NCBI RefSeq assembly: GCF_900106745.1
Contig: NZ_FNNV01000014.1
Location: 147,430-211,429 of the forward strand
DNA from: Paenibacillus sp. CF384
Lineage (GTDB): Bacteria; Bacillota; Bacilli; Paenibacillales; Paenibacillaceae
DNA length: 64,000 nt
Direction: 5' to 3'
Positions 9,238 to 18,796 of this stretch are shown piece after piece. A program made the translations under genes and the position numbers. Position 1 is the stretch's first letter; each line of letters begins with the position of its first letter. The notes under the pieces are model-generated. The model did no database searches. It worked only from the letters and a program-made list of their open reading frames with translations, and was not told the DNA's origin.

Positions 9238-9423
9238 GCAACGGTTGTCAGCGTGGCTATTTCATGCAAATTGACTTGTTTGAAGCGCTAACGGTTGTGA
9301 CAGACGTTATTTGCAGCATACGGGTCGATTTCTTGTGGAAAGCGTGCAATTAAGCTCGCTGGCAACCGTTAGAAAATAAAAAGGGGACATTCATGCCAAA
9401 TAGCCACTGTCACAACCGTTAGC
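9238..9423. repeat. cluster of four inverted CAACGGTTG/CAACCGTTAG repeats
   Basis: GCAACGGTTGTCAGC (9238-9252), GCTAACGGTTGTGACAG (9287-9303), GCTGGCAACCGTTAG (9358-9372) and CTGTCACAACCGTTAGC (9407-9423). Copies two and four are a perfect 17-bp inverted repeat; copies one and three are nearly so. The 670-bp gap 8905-9572 holds no convincing gene; it holds these repeats and three hairpins. Confidence 0.7.
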
Positions 9424-9491
9424 CTTGGAAGCGACGGCAGCATGCGCACATCGCGGTGGCATTGGCCCCAGAGTCGTGTGGAAAGCCGAAA

Positions 9492-9517
9492 AACCCACGT
9501 TCTATTGAACGTGGGTT
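9492..9517. repeat. hairpin with CACGTTC-GAACGTG core
   Basis: An 11-bp perfect stem, AACCCACGTTC with GAACGTGGGTT, around a TATT loop. Its inner core matches those at 5515 and 6764. It may act as a secondary terminator for the 9573 gene. Confidence 0.5.
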
Positions 9518-9525
9518 CGCGATGA

Positions 9526-9553
9526 ACCGAAGACCGCGACTGCAGTCTTCGGT
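9526..9553 (-). terminator. hairpin just after the 9573 gene
   Basis: ACCGAAGAC pairs with GTCTTCGGT (9 bp) around a 10-base loop, 20 bases beyond the stop. There is no clear T-run. Confidence 0.45.
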
Positions 9554-9572
9554 CTTATCCATTCCTAATCAA

Positions 9573-11783
9573 CTACCACAACACTTCCACCTGAACGCCG
9601 TCAGGGCTGTTCGCATAACGGAGCAGCACCGTCTTGCTTCCCTCATCCCACACGTAAGCCCCTTGCGACTTCGAGCCATCCGCAGCGCCTAGAATAACTT
9701 GCTTAGGCTCACGCGGGCAGCGGAAGCGTGCAGAAGCCTGAATGCCTTCCGGTCCTCGAGCAACGAACGCAAACCCTACGTCCCGCTCCTCGATCCCATC
9801 GATTCTGGACGCAGCAGCAAGGAGCTGCACGCCATCCCCAGCTCTGCTTAGATCATAGAGCAGCGCTTGTTGACCCGGCTCTACCGTTACCTCATGAAGC
9901 ACAGGCAGGTCAGCATTCAGCAAATCCACATAGGCCCCATTCAGCACGAAGGATTGCGTATCTACCGATTCTTCCAGTACGGCTGCTATAACATAAGGAC
10001 CACGGCGCAGCGCCATGCGGTTCATCGTTTCCCACTGCGAGGCAGAACCTCCCAGTGCCTGCGTTTGTGCTCCACCCGCTGCCGCAAGTGCTCCCCTGAC
10101 CGTCAAGCGCAGCTGATCGGCCGCCTCTCCATGAAGCGCACACTCAGCAGGATGAACATTCAAATACGCCAGACTTCCTCGGCCAACGGAATAGACACCG
10201 GGCTGCAAGGAGGCTTCCAAGCCCAGACATGTGAAGAGATGCTCCATCGGTGTGGCGTATTTCTTCGATCCCTGGTTCCACCATTCCCGAACGGCATGGA
10301 AGTCGTCGCTGCCATCGCCTACATAGATGAGCGCTCCCCCATCCTTCACCCATTCTGCCAATACGTTATGAAGACCGGCTGATTCCGGCTTCATATACTC
10401 ATAGCTAAGAACCAGCGCTTTGTAATCATCCAGATAACCCGCGAATCTTCCCGCGTTATCCAGCTGTACAGGCCGCACTGCCGCACCATGTTTCAATAAA
10501 GGCAAGGTTAACCCATAGAATGGCGACCAATCAAGCAGTTCCATAAACTCGCTTCCAAGCGCAGATGCCACTTCCGTACCGTCATATTTGAATCCGGTCG
10601 CCTCTTCGCTCCAATCGGGATGATTGCGCTGGAACATGGCGGAATCCGCCAGCAGCACGCCGATTTGCAGGTTCGAGGTCAACCATTCCGTATCCGGCTG
10701 ATCCATATCTGCCAGCGTGTTCAGCACAACCTGCAGCTCCGTCGCATACGCAGCCGGAATGTTTACGCGCCCCTCTTCACCTTGCTTCGGATACGTACCT
10801 TGATAGATCCGTCTAGGCCAAGGACATACCTCGTACCGGCTTACATGCGGATGCAGAAGCGAGGCAACCAAGGTCCGAATATAATTCTGGCGGTAATCCT
10901 CCCACGTATGCTTCGGATCATCGGCAATCGGATCATGCAAGAACCACATCCGGCGGTCCGTGCCGCGAACAAGTTCCTGCATAATGCCGTATTCCAGGAA
11001 AGCCGTCTCGAAGGTTCGCTCCTTACGAACTCCCTCATAAACGTTCGGCGTCTGAGCCGTCCCCGTCCACACCTGCGCAATATAACCGTCAACACCCGGC
11101 AGCTCGAGCAGCTTCGATTCCGGACTGACAATGCGCCACTGCGTATAGTTAATCAAACTATGTGTCGGCACATAGAAGCGAATATTCCGGTCATACTTAA
11201 CCTTTGCATATTCCTTCAGCGTGTTACAAATCCGGTCCAGCGTACGGGCATAGAGATGCACCTTCAGCTTCGAAGCCCGATATTGCGCATCAACCGACGC
11301 ATGCGGTGGCTGCCACGGCTCCCGGTAGTAAATTTCCCATTCTCGTTTAAAAGCGTCCGAATAGCCGCCTTCCACCCAGAACTCCGGCTCTTCCAGATGG
11401 ATCGCTTCCACGCCTGCATCAACCGCGACACGAATCTGCTCGGTCAGGAAATCCGCATAAGCAATCGTTGGCACCATATAAGGAATATCCACGGATGTCC
11501 CGTGAATGATATGTTCGTTTCTGCGATTCTTCTGCGCTTCATCCCAGTGCGTTCTGCCATCCACTTCGCCATTCAAATAATGCTGATAACCGCCCCAAGA
11601 AACGCCTGTCATCAGATGCACCACATACCCTTTTTCCTTCCACGTGCGAATGCGTTCCTTCAAGTCCCCGCGAATCCCATACACCATTACAAAATCAGTC
11701 TGCAAATCATACGACGGATGGTACGGCCCACCCTCCTGGAAACCAGTTAATTCGTTCGAACGTTCTCTTGAAATCAAGGACAC
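9573..11783 (-). CDS. putative GH-A-like (TIM-barrel) glycoside hydrolase, unassigned family
   Basis: 736 residues, no signal peptide, so probably cytoplasmic. The first half reads as a barrel, with VVHLMTGVSWGGYQHYL, an AIHLEEPEFWVEGG segment whose glutamates could be catalytic, and WFLHDPIADDP. The second half has a Rossmann-like part (GRFAGYLDDYKALVLSYEYMKPE, DGGALIYVGDGSDDF) as in GH42-type enzymes, then a beta-sandwich tail. The GTG start at 11783 is well placed after AAGGAGG. It is last in the importer-mannosidase cluster but is separated from GH38 by a terminator hairpin, so it may be expressed at a lower level. The exact family was not recognised. Confidence 0.6.
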   Translation of the reverse strand: MSLISRERSNELTGFQEGGPYHPSYDLQTDFVMVYGIRGDLKERIRTWKEKGYVVHLMTGVSWGGYQHYLNGEVDGRTHWDEAQKNRRNEHIIHGTSVDIPYMVPTIAYADFLTEQIRVAVDAGVEAIHLEEPEFWVEGGYSDAFKREWEIYYREPWQPPHASVDAQYRASKLKVHLYARTLDRICNTLKEYAKVKYDRNIRFYVPTHSLINYTQWRIVSPESKLLELPGVDGYIAQVWTGTAQTPNVYEGVRKERTFETAFLEYGIMQELVRGTDRRMWFLHDPIADDPKHTWEDYRQNYIRTLVASLLHPHVSRYEVCPWPRRIYQGTYPKQGEEGRVNIPAAYATELQVVLNTLADMDQPDTEWLTSNLQIGVLLADSAMFQRNHPDWSEEATGFKYDGTEVASALGSEFMELLDWSPFYGLTLPLLKHGAAVRPVQLDNAGRFAGYLDDYKALVLSYEYMKPESAGLHNVLAEWVKDGGALIYVGDGSDDFHAVREWWNQGSKKYATPMEHLFTCLGLEASLQPGVYSVGRGSLAYLNVHPAECALHGEAADQLRLTVRGALAAAGGAQTQALGGSASQWETMNRMALRRGPYVIAAVLEESVDTQSFVLNGAYVDLLNADLPVLHEVTVEPGQQALLYDLSRAGDGVQLLAAASRIDGIEERDVGFAFVARGPEGIQASARFRCPREPKQVILGAADGSKSQGAYVWDEGSKTVLLRYANSPDGVQVEVLW

Positions 11784-11814
11784 GGCTGCATGCCTCCTTA
11801 TCAGTGTACAAAAA

Positions 11815-11835
11815 AGGGAAGGTCAGCCCTTCCCT
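11815..11835 (-). terminator. terminator after alpha-mannosidase
   Basis: AGGGAAGG, TCAGC loop, CCTTCCCT, then a T6 run on the minus strand. It lies between GH38 and the next gene's ribosome site. Confidence 0.8.
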
Positions 11836-11841
11836 CTCTGT

Positions 11842-14800
11842 TTATGCATTCAACTTGATGCGAAGCGTCTTAATCTCAAAAGGCTGGAAGGTCAGCTCTG
11901 CCGAGCTCGACATTCCCTGCAAAGCAGCTACCGGATTCTCCAGCAGATCAGTCTCCTCGATCGTCTCACAGGTCAGGCCAAAGTTCACATTCACCTGCGC
12001 CCGCGTACCTGAAGCTTCGTACAGACGGATGATAAGATGCTCGCTATCCTCCGCTTTCTTAACAGCCTCGATCATCACATTCGGATTATCGAGTTGAATC
12101 AGGGAACGCAGCTCGGAACGCCCTGCCGCAGGAGCGGCACCGGCCGACTGCACAACCGTAAGCGGCGTATTCAATTCATAGCCTTTACGGTATACCTTCG
12201 CCTGAACGAAGTCCCCTTGATGCGGATAGATCGCATACACGAACTTGTGCTCAGCACGGTCGCAGGCAGGGTCCGGATAGCCGGGACTGCGCAGCAAATT
12301 CATATCCAGTACGTTTCTCTCCGCACTGAAGCCGTACTTGCTGTCACTAAGCAGCGCGATACCATAATCAGGCTGCGATAAATCTATATATTGATGTGCG
12401 CAAATTTCATCCCTAACGAACTCTACCATCGTATTGCGCGTTGTCGGCCGTTTCAGATAACCGAACTGAATCTCGCAATTGACTTGGTCCGACATTACGG
12501 TGACAGGGAAAGAGGTACGAAGCATTTTCTCCGACTCCTGCCAATCTACTTTCGTTTCGAATTGAATCGTCGTTCCATCCTCAGCTAATACGATACGTTG
12601 CTCCAAGAAAGACTCGCCATAGCGATAGGTTTGCACAAGCACTGCATTGGAGCCTTCAATGGAAGCAGAAGCGCTTTCCAGCTGCATCGTACCTGCTACT
12701 GTATCTCGGTAATCGCGCGGGAAATCCCATGCATCGCCTTTGTCATGATAGATGGTCAGCACATTCGCCTTCTTGCCGACTTCAATAGATTCTCTGCCCG
12801 CGACTTTATCATAGATGGATAGAATGCTTCCATCCGGCGCAAACGTAACGCGCAGATTGCGATTTTCAAGTAAAGCTTCCTCTGCTTGCAGCTCATGAGA
12901 TGCCTGACGCGTGCTGCGCAGCTCTTCCGAGAGCGCGATAAAGCCCATTGACGGCACATTTACAGCGTATGGAACGCCATTCTGCACCACGACCTCTTCA
13001 CGATCCCATGGCAGCGAATTGACAACGATCGCCTGCCCGCCGGCAATGCCGGACAGTCCCGCAACGTTCGCATAAGTCTGCTCAATCATCTCTGCCACTC
13101 GGGTATGAAGGATTTCATAACGAGCCAGTGATTCATCGAACACACGCGTAATCGAAGAACCCGGCAGGATATCATGGAATTGATATAACAAAACTTCTTT
13201 CCATATGGTATCAAGCTCTTCTGCAGGATACGCCTGCCCGCCGAGCGCAAGTGCCAGCGATGCGGCAAATTCCAGCTCCCGCAGTGCCTTTTCCATTTTG
13301 CGGTTATACCATTTGTTTCTCGCTTGCGACGTCAACGTCCCTTGATGCTTCTCCAAATACAGCTCACCGCGGTACGTTTGGAAGCGAGGCCCTTCCTCCG
13401 CCAGCTTCTCGAAGAAGGATAGAGAAGACTCCTGAACAACAGGCGGCAATCCGAGAAGATTATGCTCGCGCGCCAACCGTTCCAAATGTTCTTCGCCCGG
13501 TCCGCCGCCGCCATCGCCGATGCCGAACAACATCAACGCATGCTCGGAAACGTTGCGGTCTAGGTAGTTGCTCTCAATCTTCGCAAGCGATCTCGGTGCT
13601 CCCGGACTGTTATACGTATCCTCAGGCGGCAGATGGGCAAGCACTTTGCTGCCATCGATACCTTCCCAATGAAAGCTATGATGCGGATGCGTATTGTATA
13701 CGCTCCAAGACAGCTTCTGTGTCATCATATAGTCGACGCCGGATTTCTTCAGAATTTGCGGAAGACTCCCGTTGTAGCCGAATACATCCGGAAGCCACAG
13801 CACCTTCATCTCCTCGCCAAACTCATCCTGGAAAAACTTCTTCCCGTACAAGATCTGCCTAACCAGCGCTTCGCCGCCGGAAATATTTGTATCCGGCTCC
13901 ACCCACATGGCGCCTTGTACTTCCCAGCGCCCTTCCTTCACTCTCGCCTTGATCTGGTCGTAGAGGGTCGGATAATACTCTTTCATCCATTGATACAGCT
14001 GCGGCTGACTGGCGCCGAACACATAATCGGGATACTTCTCCATGTTGCGAAGGACGGTCGAGAACGTCCGTGCCCCCTTGCGAATCGTCTCCCGAATTGG
14101 CCATAACCATGCCAAATCCATATGCGCATGTCCGATCGCGCTAACCGTCACGGTCGGATCTCCTCCGCGCTTAGCAAGCTGCGCAGCTAGAATCTCCCTA
14201 GCGCGAGCAACGGTTTCTTCATTAATGACTTCAAGCGCAAGCGCTGCCTCATATAGACTCTGAATAACTCGTTCTTTCCTTGCGCCGGCATCAGGCAGTT
14301 GCTCCGCCAGCTCCAGCAGTACCTCATAGTCATAATAGAGACGACGGGTTTCGTCGCTGCATATCGCGATATCCGCTTCTTTGAGCGTACCGCTTCGATA
14401 TTTCCCGAATAAATCGTTGCACCCGGCATCTGCCCATAGATGAATGGCTTCTCCGGCAGCGGATTCACTGATATCCACCACACGTTTACCCGGCAATCCA
14501 AGGCTGAAATCAAATTCGGAGTTAATGTTAGTGAGTCCTTGATAAGGTGACCCTTCGTTATCGACTAAGCACAGCTCACCGTTGACATCAATCAGAAGCA
14601 CGACTTTCTTCCCCGCAGCACTCTCCGGCACGCGGCCCTCGAAGCGGAACCACGCACAATCCCATAAATTCCCCCATTTATCACCCGGCTTCACATCCAT
14701 GTAGCTTCCGGACGTACGCTCTGCATAAGGGACAGGCTCCTTCGTCACCCACGCTGAAACTGTCAAAGCTGCTATTGGCTCATAGATGGCATTTCGAATT

Positions 14801-14856
14801 CTTGGCAAGAGCCCTTTTGCCTTTTCCAGTATTATTTTCTTCGTCTCGTAGGGCAT
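11842..14856 (-). CDS. GH38 alpha-mannosidase
   Basis: 1004 residues, cytoplasmic (no signal). The GH38 zinc-site motif HAHMDLAWLWP is at about 245, and WLPDVFGYNGSLPQIL at about 354-369 contains the nucleophile Asp. The C-terminal beta-sandwich domains follow (RNLRVTFAPDGSILSIYDK, FVYAIYPHQGDF). The length is typical for bacterial GH38. Start 14856 is used because GGGAGG lies 7 bases upstream; the longer frame from 14871 starts inside that site. It should release mannose from imported alpha-mannosides. It lies downstream of the ABC importer genes, so import and hydrolysis are probably co-regulated. Confidence 0.93.
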   Translation of the reverse strand: MPYETKKIILEKAKGLLPRIRNAIYEPIAALTVSAWVTKEPVPYAERTSGSYMDVKPGDKWGNLWDCAWFRFEGRVPESAAGKKVVLLIDVNGELCLVDNEGSPYQGLTNINSEFDFSLGLPGKRVVDISESAAGEAIHLWADAGCNDLFGKYRSGTLKEADIAICSDETRRLYYDYEVLLELAEQLPDAGARKERVIQSLYEAALALEVINEETVARAREILAAQLAKRGGDPTVTVSAIGHAHMDLAWLWPIRETIRKGARTFSTVLRNMEKYPDYVFGASQPQLYQWMKEYYPTLYDQIKARVKEGRWEVQGAMWVEPDTNISGGEALVRQILYGKKFFQDEFGEEMKVLWLPDVFGYNGSLPQILKKSGVDYMMTQKLSWSVYNTHPHHSFHWEGIDGSKVLAHLPPEDTYNSPGAPRSLAKIESNYLDRNVSEHALMLFGIGDGGGGPGEEHLERLAREHNLLGLPPVVQESSLSFFEKLAEEGPRFQTYRGELYLEKHQGTLTSQARNKWYNRKMEKALRELEFAASLALALGGQAYPAEELDTIWKEVLLYQFHDILPGSSITRVFDESLARYEILHTRVAEMIEQTYANVAGLSGIAGGQAIVVNSLPWDREEVVVQNGVPYAVNVPSMGFIALSEELRSTRQASHELQAEEALLENRNLRVTFAPDGSILSIYDKVAGRESIEVGKKANVLTIYHDKGDAWDFPRDYRDTVAGTMQLESASASIEGSNAVLVQTYRYGESFLEQRIVLAEDGTTIQFETKVDWQESEKMLRTSFPVTVMSDQVNCEIQFGYLKRPTTRNTMVEFVRDEICAHQYIDLSQPDYGIALLSDSKYGFSAERNVLDMNLLRSPGYPDPACDRAEHKFVYAIYPHQGDFVQAKVYRKGYELNTPLTVVQSAGAAPAAGRSELRSLIQLDNPNVMIEAVKKAEDSEHLIIRLYEASGTRAQVNVNFGLTCETIEETDLLENPVAALQGMSSSAELTFQPFEIKTLRIKLNA

Positions 14857-14896
14857 TACGGTCCCTCCCATTCCTGAACGTTTGTTTTATTAAGCA

Positions 14897-14923
14897 AAGA
14901 GGACTGACAAAAACAGTCCTCTT
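14897..14923 (-). terminator. attenuating hairpin after binding-protein gene
   Basis: AAGAGGACTG pairs with CAGTCCTCTT around a 7-base loop. Placed after the substrate-binding gene, it would leave that gene more highly expressed than GH38. The trailing T-run is short. Confidence 0.6.
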
Positions 14924-14938
14924 CGTCTTTGTGCCTAT

Positions 14939-16405
14939 TTATTTGGTTACTAGTTCAGCTCTCTTCTGAGCATCATCCAGAATGGCTTTGATATCGCCGT
15001 CTGTCATAAGCGATTTCACTGCTGCATCGCCAAAGATTTGCCAAGCCTTCGAGTTGTCTTTCGAGAAGGTTGGAAGACCTTGAACGTTGCCGATCATCGC
15101 TTGATAGTGCAGGTACATTTCCGGATGCTTCGTTTTGTAGTCATCCGACTCTGCGATTTCTTTCAGAATTGGCGAGCGCGTGTTGGAATCCGCAATAAGC
15201 TGTTGAACATCCTTGCCATACATCGCTCTGATGTAATCAAATGCCGCTTCTTTATTCTTAGCATCTACAGGAACGGAGTGGAACGCAGCTCCGATCGTTA
15301 CGTTACCCGGTTTACCGTTTGGCGACAATGGAATCGGCGCCATACCGCACTCTAGGCCAACATTCTTACATTCTTGCGCACGCCACGGGCCATCAATCAA
15401 GTAGGCCAGTTGACCTTTATTCCAAGCATCGAAGTATGTACCTTCGTTGTTGTTCAGCATCAAACCTTTAGGGTGGTTAGCGTTCAGTGCTCTTAGCAAT
15501 TCGATCACTTCAACGTTAGCATCGGAATTGAAGGTCGGTTGTCCTTTATCATCGGCGAAAGTTCCGCCATTGATTGCAACCAGTGCACCGTAACGAAGGT
15601 AGCCGCCGAAGTTAGGAGCGCCATATACGCCGCCGCCGTAGAACTTACCTTTGCCTGCATCCGTTACTTTCTTCGCGTTGTCTACAAGCTCAGCCCATGT
15701 CGTGATGGCTTTCTCAGGATCCAAGCCGGCTTCTTTCACCAATTTCTTGTTCCAGAACAAGCTGCTTACGCCCGGCTGTGAAGCCAAACCATAGATCTTA
15801 CCGTCGAATTCCATCGGTTTCCAAGCTGCAGGAGCGAGCTTCTCACGAATCTCTGCTGCCATATCATCCGGGAAAGCCTCAAGCAATCCTTGTTGAGCAA
15901 AACCAGGCATTTGCGTTTCGCCTACGATGATATCCGGAATGTTCTTAGCCAGGAAGCCTGCTGTTTCTTTCTGGACCAGCGGCTCGCCCCAGCCCCAATC
16001 TTCGGTTTTGATGCTAATATTTTTTTCTTTCAATTGGGTGCTGATGAATTTCTGATAATAAAGACCGAATGCTCCGCCTTCAAATTGATTGCCCGGCGTA
16101 TAGCTTGTATCTGTACCGCCGTCTTTCAGTTCTTTCTCTTTCGAAACTAACAAATCATCCACTAAGCCCACGCCAATGCCGACAGCGCCTTCATTCAATA
16201 CAGTAAGCGTAACAGGTTCTGCAGCAGCGGGCGTATTCTCCGTTGTGTTATCCGCCTCATTCGTTGCTTCAGTCGTATCCGTTGTTGCTGTGTTGCTTGG
16301 TTTCTCATTCTCTGCTGCGGAATTGCCGTTATTCCCGCCGCAAGCCGTCAGAGCAACCATTAATAGCGCTGTTCCCATTAAGGCTGTGGTCTTTTTTAAT
16401 TTCAC
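14939..16405 (-). CDS. sugar ABC transporter substrate-binding lipoprotein
   Basis: 488 residues. The signal peptide ends in the lipobox LTAC (about residue 21), followed by a long Ser/Thr/Asn/Glu linker, then a class-1 extracellular solute-binding fold (VLNEGAVGIG, IPDIIVGETQM, LFWNKKLVKEAGLDPEKAITTWAELVDNAKK, KGQLAYLIDGPW). It is anchored outside the membrane and delivers glycan fragments to the two permeases encoded just upstream. The GTG start follows GGAGGGG by 7 bases. No ATPase gene is present; such importers usually share an MsmK-type ATPase encoded elsewhere. Confidence 0.92.
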   Translation of the reverse strand: MKLKKTTALMGTALLMVALTACGGNNGNSAAENEKPSNTATTDTTEATNEADNTTENTPAAAEPVTLTVLNEGAVGIGVGLVDDLLVSKEKELKDGGTDTSYTPGNQFEGGAFGLYYQKFISTQLKEKNISIKTEDWGWGEPLVQKETAGFLAKNIPDIIVGETQMPGFAQQGLLEAFPDDMAAEIREKLAPAAWKPMEFDGKIYGLASQPGVSSLFWNKKLVKEAGLDPEKAITTWAELVDNAKKVTDAGKGKFYGGGVYGAPNFGGYLRYGALVAINGGTFADDKGQPTFNSDANVEVIELLRALNANHPKGLMLNNNEGTYFDAWNKGQLAYLIDGPWRAQECKNVGLECGMAPIPLSPNGKPGNVTIGAAFHSVPVDAKNKEAAFDYIRAMYGKDVQQLIADSNTRSPILKEIAESDDYKTKHPEMYLHYQAMIGNVQGLPTFSKDNSKAWQIFGDAAVKSLMTDGDIKAILDDAQKRAELVTK

Positions 16406-16494
16406 ATAAACCCCTCCATTTGTGGATGACTATTTGCTACATCTGAAATATAACATACTAATATAATATATTCAATATGTTATTTAGATTTATT

Positions 16495-17424
16495 TTAGCC
16501 TTTAATCCCCGTGTTAGCCAACCCTTGCACAATGTACTTCTGGAAGAAGAAGAACATTAATAGTGCAGGGATTGTTGCGCCAAGTCCAAGTGTAATGATG
16601 AGAGGCCAGTTCGGTATTCCGGCTGGACCGGCCGCAGCGGACGACAATCTCGTAATCGCGGCAGGAAGCGTCTGCAGCGAGTCTGTTGATGTGTAGAAGA
16701 ACGGGGTAGCAAAATCATTCCATGTCCCAAGCGCTGTTGTAATTGCTATATATGCCATAATCGGCAGCTGCAGCGGCAACAACAGCTGGAATATGATCCG
16801 GAGCGTACTCGCACCATCCACTTTGGCTGCTTCATCCAATTCAAACGGAACCTTTTCAATCGACTGTTTGACTAGGAACGCGCCCATAATATTAATGCTC
16901 GGCCCGCCGATAAGGTACACCCACCAAGTATCCAGAATGCCCGTACCGCCATTAAAGATATGATTGCCTCCGGCAAACGGGAATCTCGCATACTCCAAAT
17001 AAGTAGGGATTAACGCAATCGTACCCGGAATCATTTGTGTACCGAGCAGGAATAGGAATAACTGATCTTTCCCTTTAAACTTCAGCCGAGCGAATACATA
17101 CCCCGCCAGGAAGGAGGTCAATAATGCCCAGAATGTGTTGTAAACCGTTCGAATGGAGGAGTTGATAAAATATTTCTGTACCCCTGCTTCCGTAGATCCA
17201 TAGAACAGGACCAAATAATTACGCAGCGTCGGCTCCTTCGGAATCGGGAGCAGCCCTAGTACGGATGAGGTGAATTCAGCTCTGCTGAAGAAGCCCGCCA
17301 ATACCATAAATACTAAAGGATATAACAATACTAGGCCGACACCGAACAATACGATATGTGCGAATAAATGGGTTGGCTTTAACTGAACCGCGACTTGTTT
17401 ACGAAACCCTGCTGTTGCTGCCAT
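16495..17424 (-). CDS. sugar ABC transporter permease, MalG type
   Basis: 309 residues, six predicted membrane segments, with the EAA loop ELDEAAKVDGASTLRIIFQLLLP that docks the ATPase. MalG/AraQ family. It begins three bases after the upstream permease stop, with AAGGAGG ahead. The 89-bp gap to the binding-protein gene is very AT-rich and contains a weak AACATA/TATGTT dyad. Confidence 0.92.
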   Translation of the reverse strand: MAATAGFRKQVAVQLKPTHLFAHIVLFGVGLVLLYPLVFMVLAGFFSRAEFTSSVLGLLPIPKEPTLRNYLVLFYGSTEAGVQKYFINSSIRTVYNTFWALLTSFLAGYVFARLKFKGKDQLFLFLLGTQMIPGTIALIPTYLEYARFPFAGGNHIFNGGTGILDTWWVYLIGGPSINIMGAFLVKQSIEKVPFELDEAAKVDGASTLRIIFQLLLPLQLPIMAYIAITTALGTWNDFATPFFYTSTDSLQTLPAAITRLSSAAAGPAGIPNWPLIITLGLGATIPALLMFFFFQKYIVQGLANTGIKG

Positions 17425-17427
17425 GGA

Positions 17428-18414
17428 TTATTTCCTCCTTTTCAACGGGATTGTATTGCTTCTGTCCGAATTCGTTGACCAGCGATAGTAGAGCACCGTT
17501 ACCGCGAATACAACAACCGCCATCACAAGCGACGAGGCTCCCGCCATTCCCATGTTGAAATCCCAGAATGCATCCCGATAAATACGGAACACGAGCACTT
17601 CTGTCTGTCCGTAAGGACCGCCGTTTGTCATAAACAAGACCTGCTCGTAAATTTGGATCGCGCCGATCAAGCTGGTGATGACGATATAGGTTGCAATCGG
17701 TTTCAAACCAGGAAGCGTGACATTCATTAATTTGCCCCAGCGGCCGGCACCGTCGATTTCCGCTGCTTCGTACAACGTCGGATCAACGGATTGAAGGCCG
17801 GCAAGCCAGATGAGCGCCGCACCGCCTACGCCTTTCCAAACCGAGTACACGACGATCCAGAACACGCCCCAGAACACGGAGTATTGCCATACAATCGGTT
17901 CTTTGCCAATCGATTTCAGAAAGTTATTAATGACACCGTTATTCGTATCCAGAAGGATGTTGAAAATTTGGGTTGTCGCAACTGCCGAAGTAACAGCCGG
18001 AATGTACCAGACGGAGCGATATACCCCTTTACCGAACAAAGGCATGTTCATCAGCATAGCTGCTCCGAAACCCGCCGCCAAGGTAACTACCGTCACCAAG
18101 CCGCCCATCCAAATGGATCTCCAGAGCGCTTCGTAATACAGCGGATCTTGAAAGAATCGGATGTAGTTATCTATGCCAACGAACTTCGGACTGCCGGCAA
18201 TGCCGATCCATTCGAAGAATCCCAGCAAGAAGCCGAATAGAATCGGGAAACCGGATAAGACAAGCCACCATAATATCATCGGACCTAAAATAACCGTGGC
18301 AATAATCGCATCTCGGTGTTTCTTGGTGAATTTTTTTAACGTTGACTGACTGCTCACATTTGCACTGTTTTGCAGCGAAGTTTGACCGCTCACAGTTAAA
18401 CTGCTTTTCTCCAT
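17428..18414 (-). CDS. sugar ABC transporter permease, MalF/UgpA type
   Basis: 328 residues with a long cytoplasmic N-terminus, six membrane segments and the EAA loop LYEAAEIDGAGRWGKLMNVTLPGL. ATG 18414 is preferred over GTG 18420 because AGGAGG then has a 9-base spacer. It is first in the importer operon. The 380-bp gap to the next gene holds its promoter region and a very AT-rich segment. Confidence 0.92.
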   Translation of the reverse strand: MEKSSLTVSGQTSLQNSANVSSQSTLKKFTKKHRDAIIATVILGPMILWWLVLSGFPILFGFLLGFFEWIGIAGSPKFVGIDNYIRFFQDPLYYEALWRSIWMGGLVTVVTLAAGFGAAMLMNMPLFGKGVYRSVWYIPAVTSAVATTQIFNILLDTNNGVINNFLKSIGKEPIVWQYSVFWGVFWIVVYSVWKGVGGAALIWLAGLQSVDPTLYEAAEIDGAGRWGKLMNVTLPGLKPIATYIVITSLIGAIQIYEQVLFMTNGGPYGQTEVLVFRIYRDAFWDFNMGMAGASSLVMAVVVFAVTVLYYRWSTNSDRSNTIPLKRRK

Positions 18415-18664
18415 ATTCACGCGCCTCCTATGTCGAATTATTATTCTTCACGTTTCAAACCGCGGCTTGCTCGCCGGATTAACTCATCAGCTGAATCTGG
18501 CTATACCGGATAATCTTCAGTGAATAGCGAACTTTGTTCCTTATTCTCTTAAACGTCCAGCTGTCATCTTTATCACTTACACCTTAAATTTGTTTCAATC
18601 CTCTTCTGCGTCTTTCGGCCATATGTCATCGATAGCATCTCCCTCGTCTCACACGTCACATTCC

Positions 18665-18720
18665 ATATATTAATCACTATAATATAAATTATATTAATTA
18701 TATCATTATAGTCAATTGAA
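18665..18720 (-). promoter_or_regulatory. AT-rich promoter/operator-like segment before importer operon
   Basis: Nearly pure A/T with overlapping TATAATAT and ATTATATT units and a TTGACT hexamer (minus strand, 18710-18715). Similar AT-rich units precede the other genes of the locus. It is a candidate operator for the GntR-type regulators, but low complexity makes the call weak. Confidence 0.3.
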
Positions 18721-18733
18721 ATTTATAAAAAAA

Positions 18734-18774
18734 ACCGACAGCCCTGTGAATGTTACATCCACAGCGCTATCGGT
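18734..18774 (-). terminator. terminator of GntR regulator 1
   Basis: ACCGA-AGC-CTGTG pairs with CACAG-GCT-TCGGT with small bulges, followed on the minus strand by a T8 run. A strong intrinsic terminator. Confidence 0.85.
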
Positions 18775-18796
18775 CCTTCATTTGAGTATAGGTCTA

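Noticed and set aside
10620..11750. 376-residue plus-strand ORF
   Set aside because: Antisense to the well-supported 9573-11783 gene; no ribosome site.
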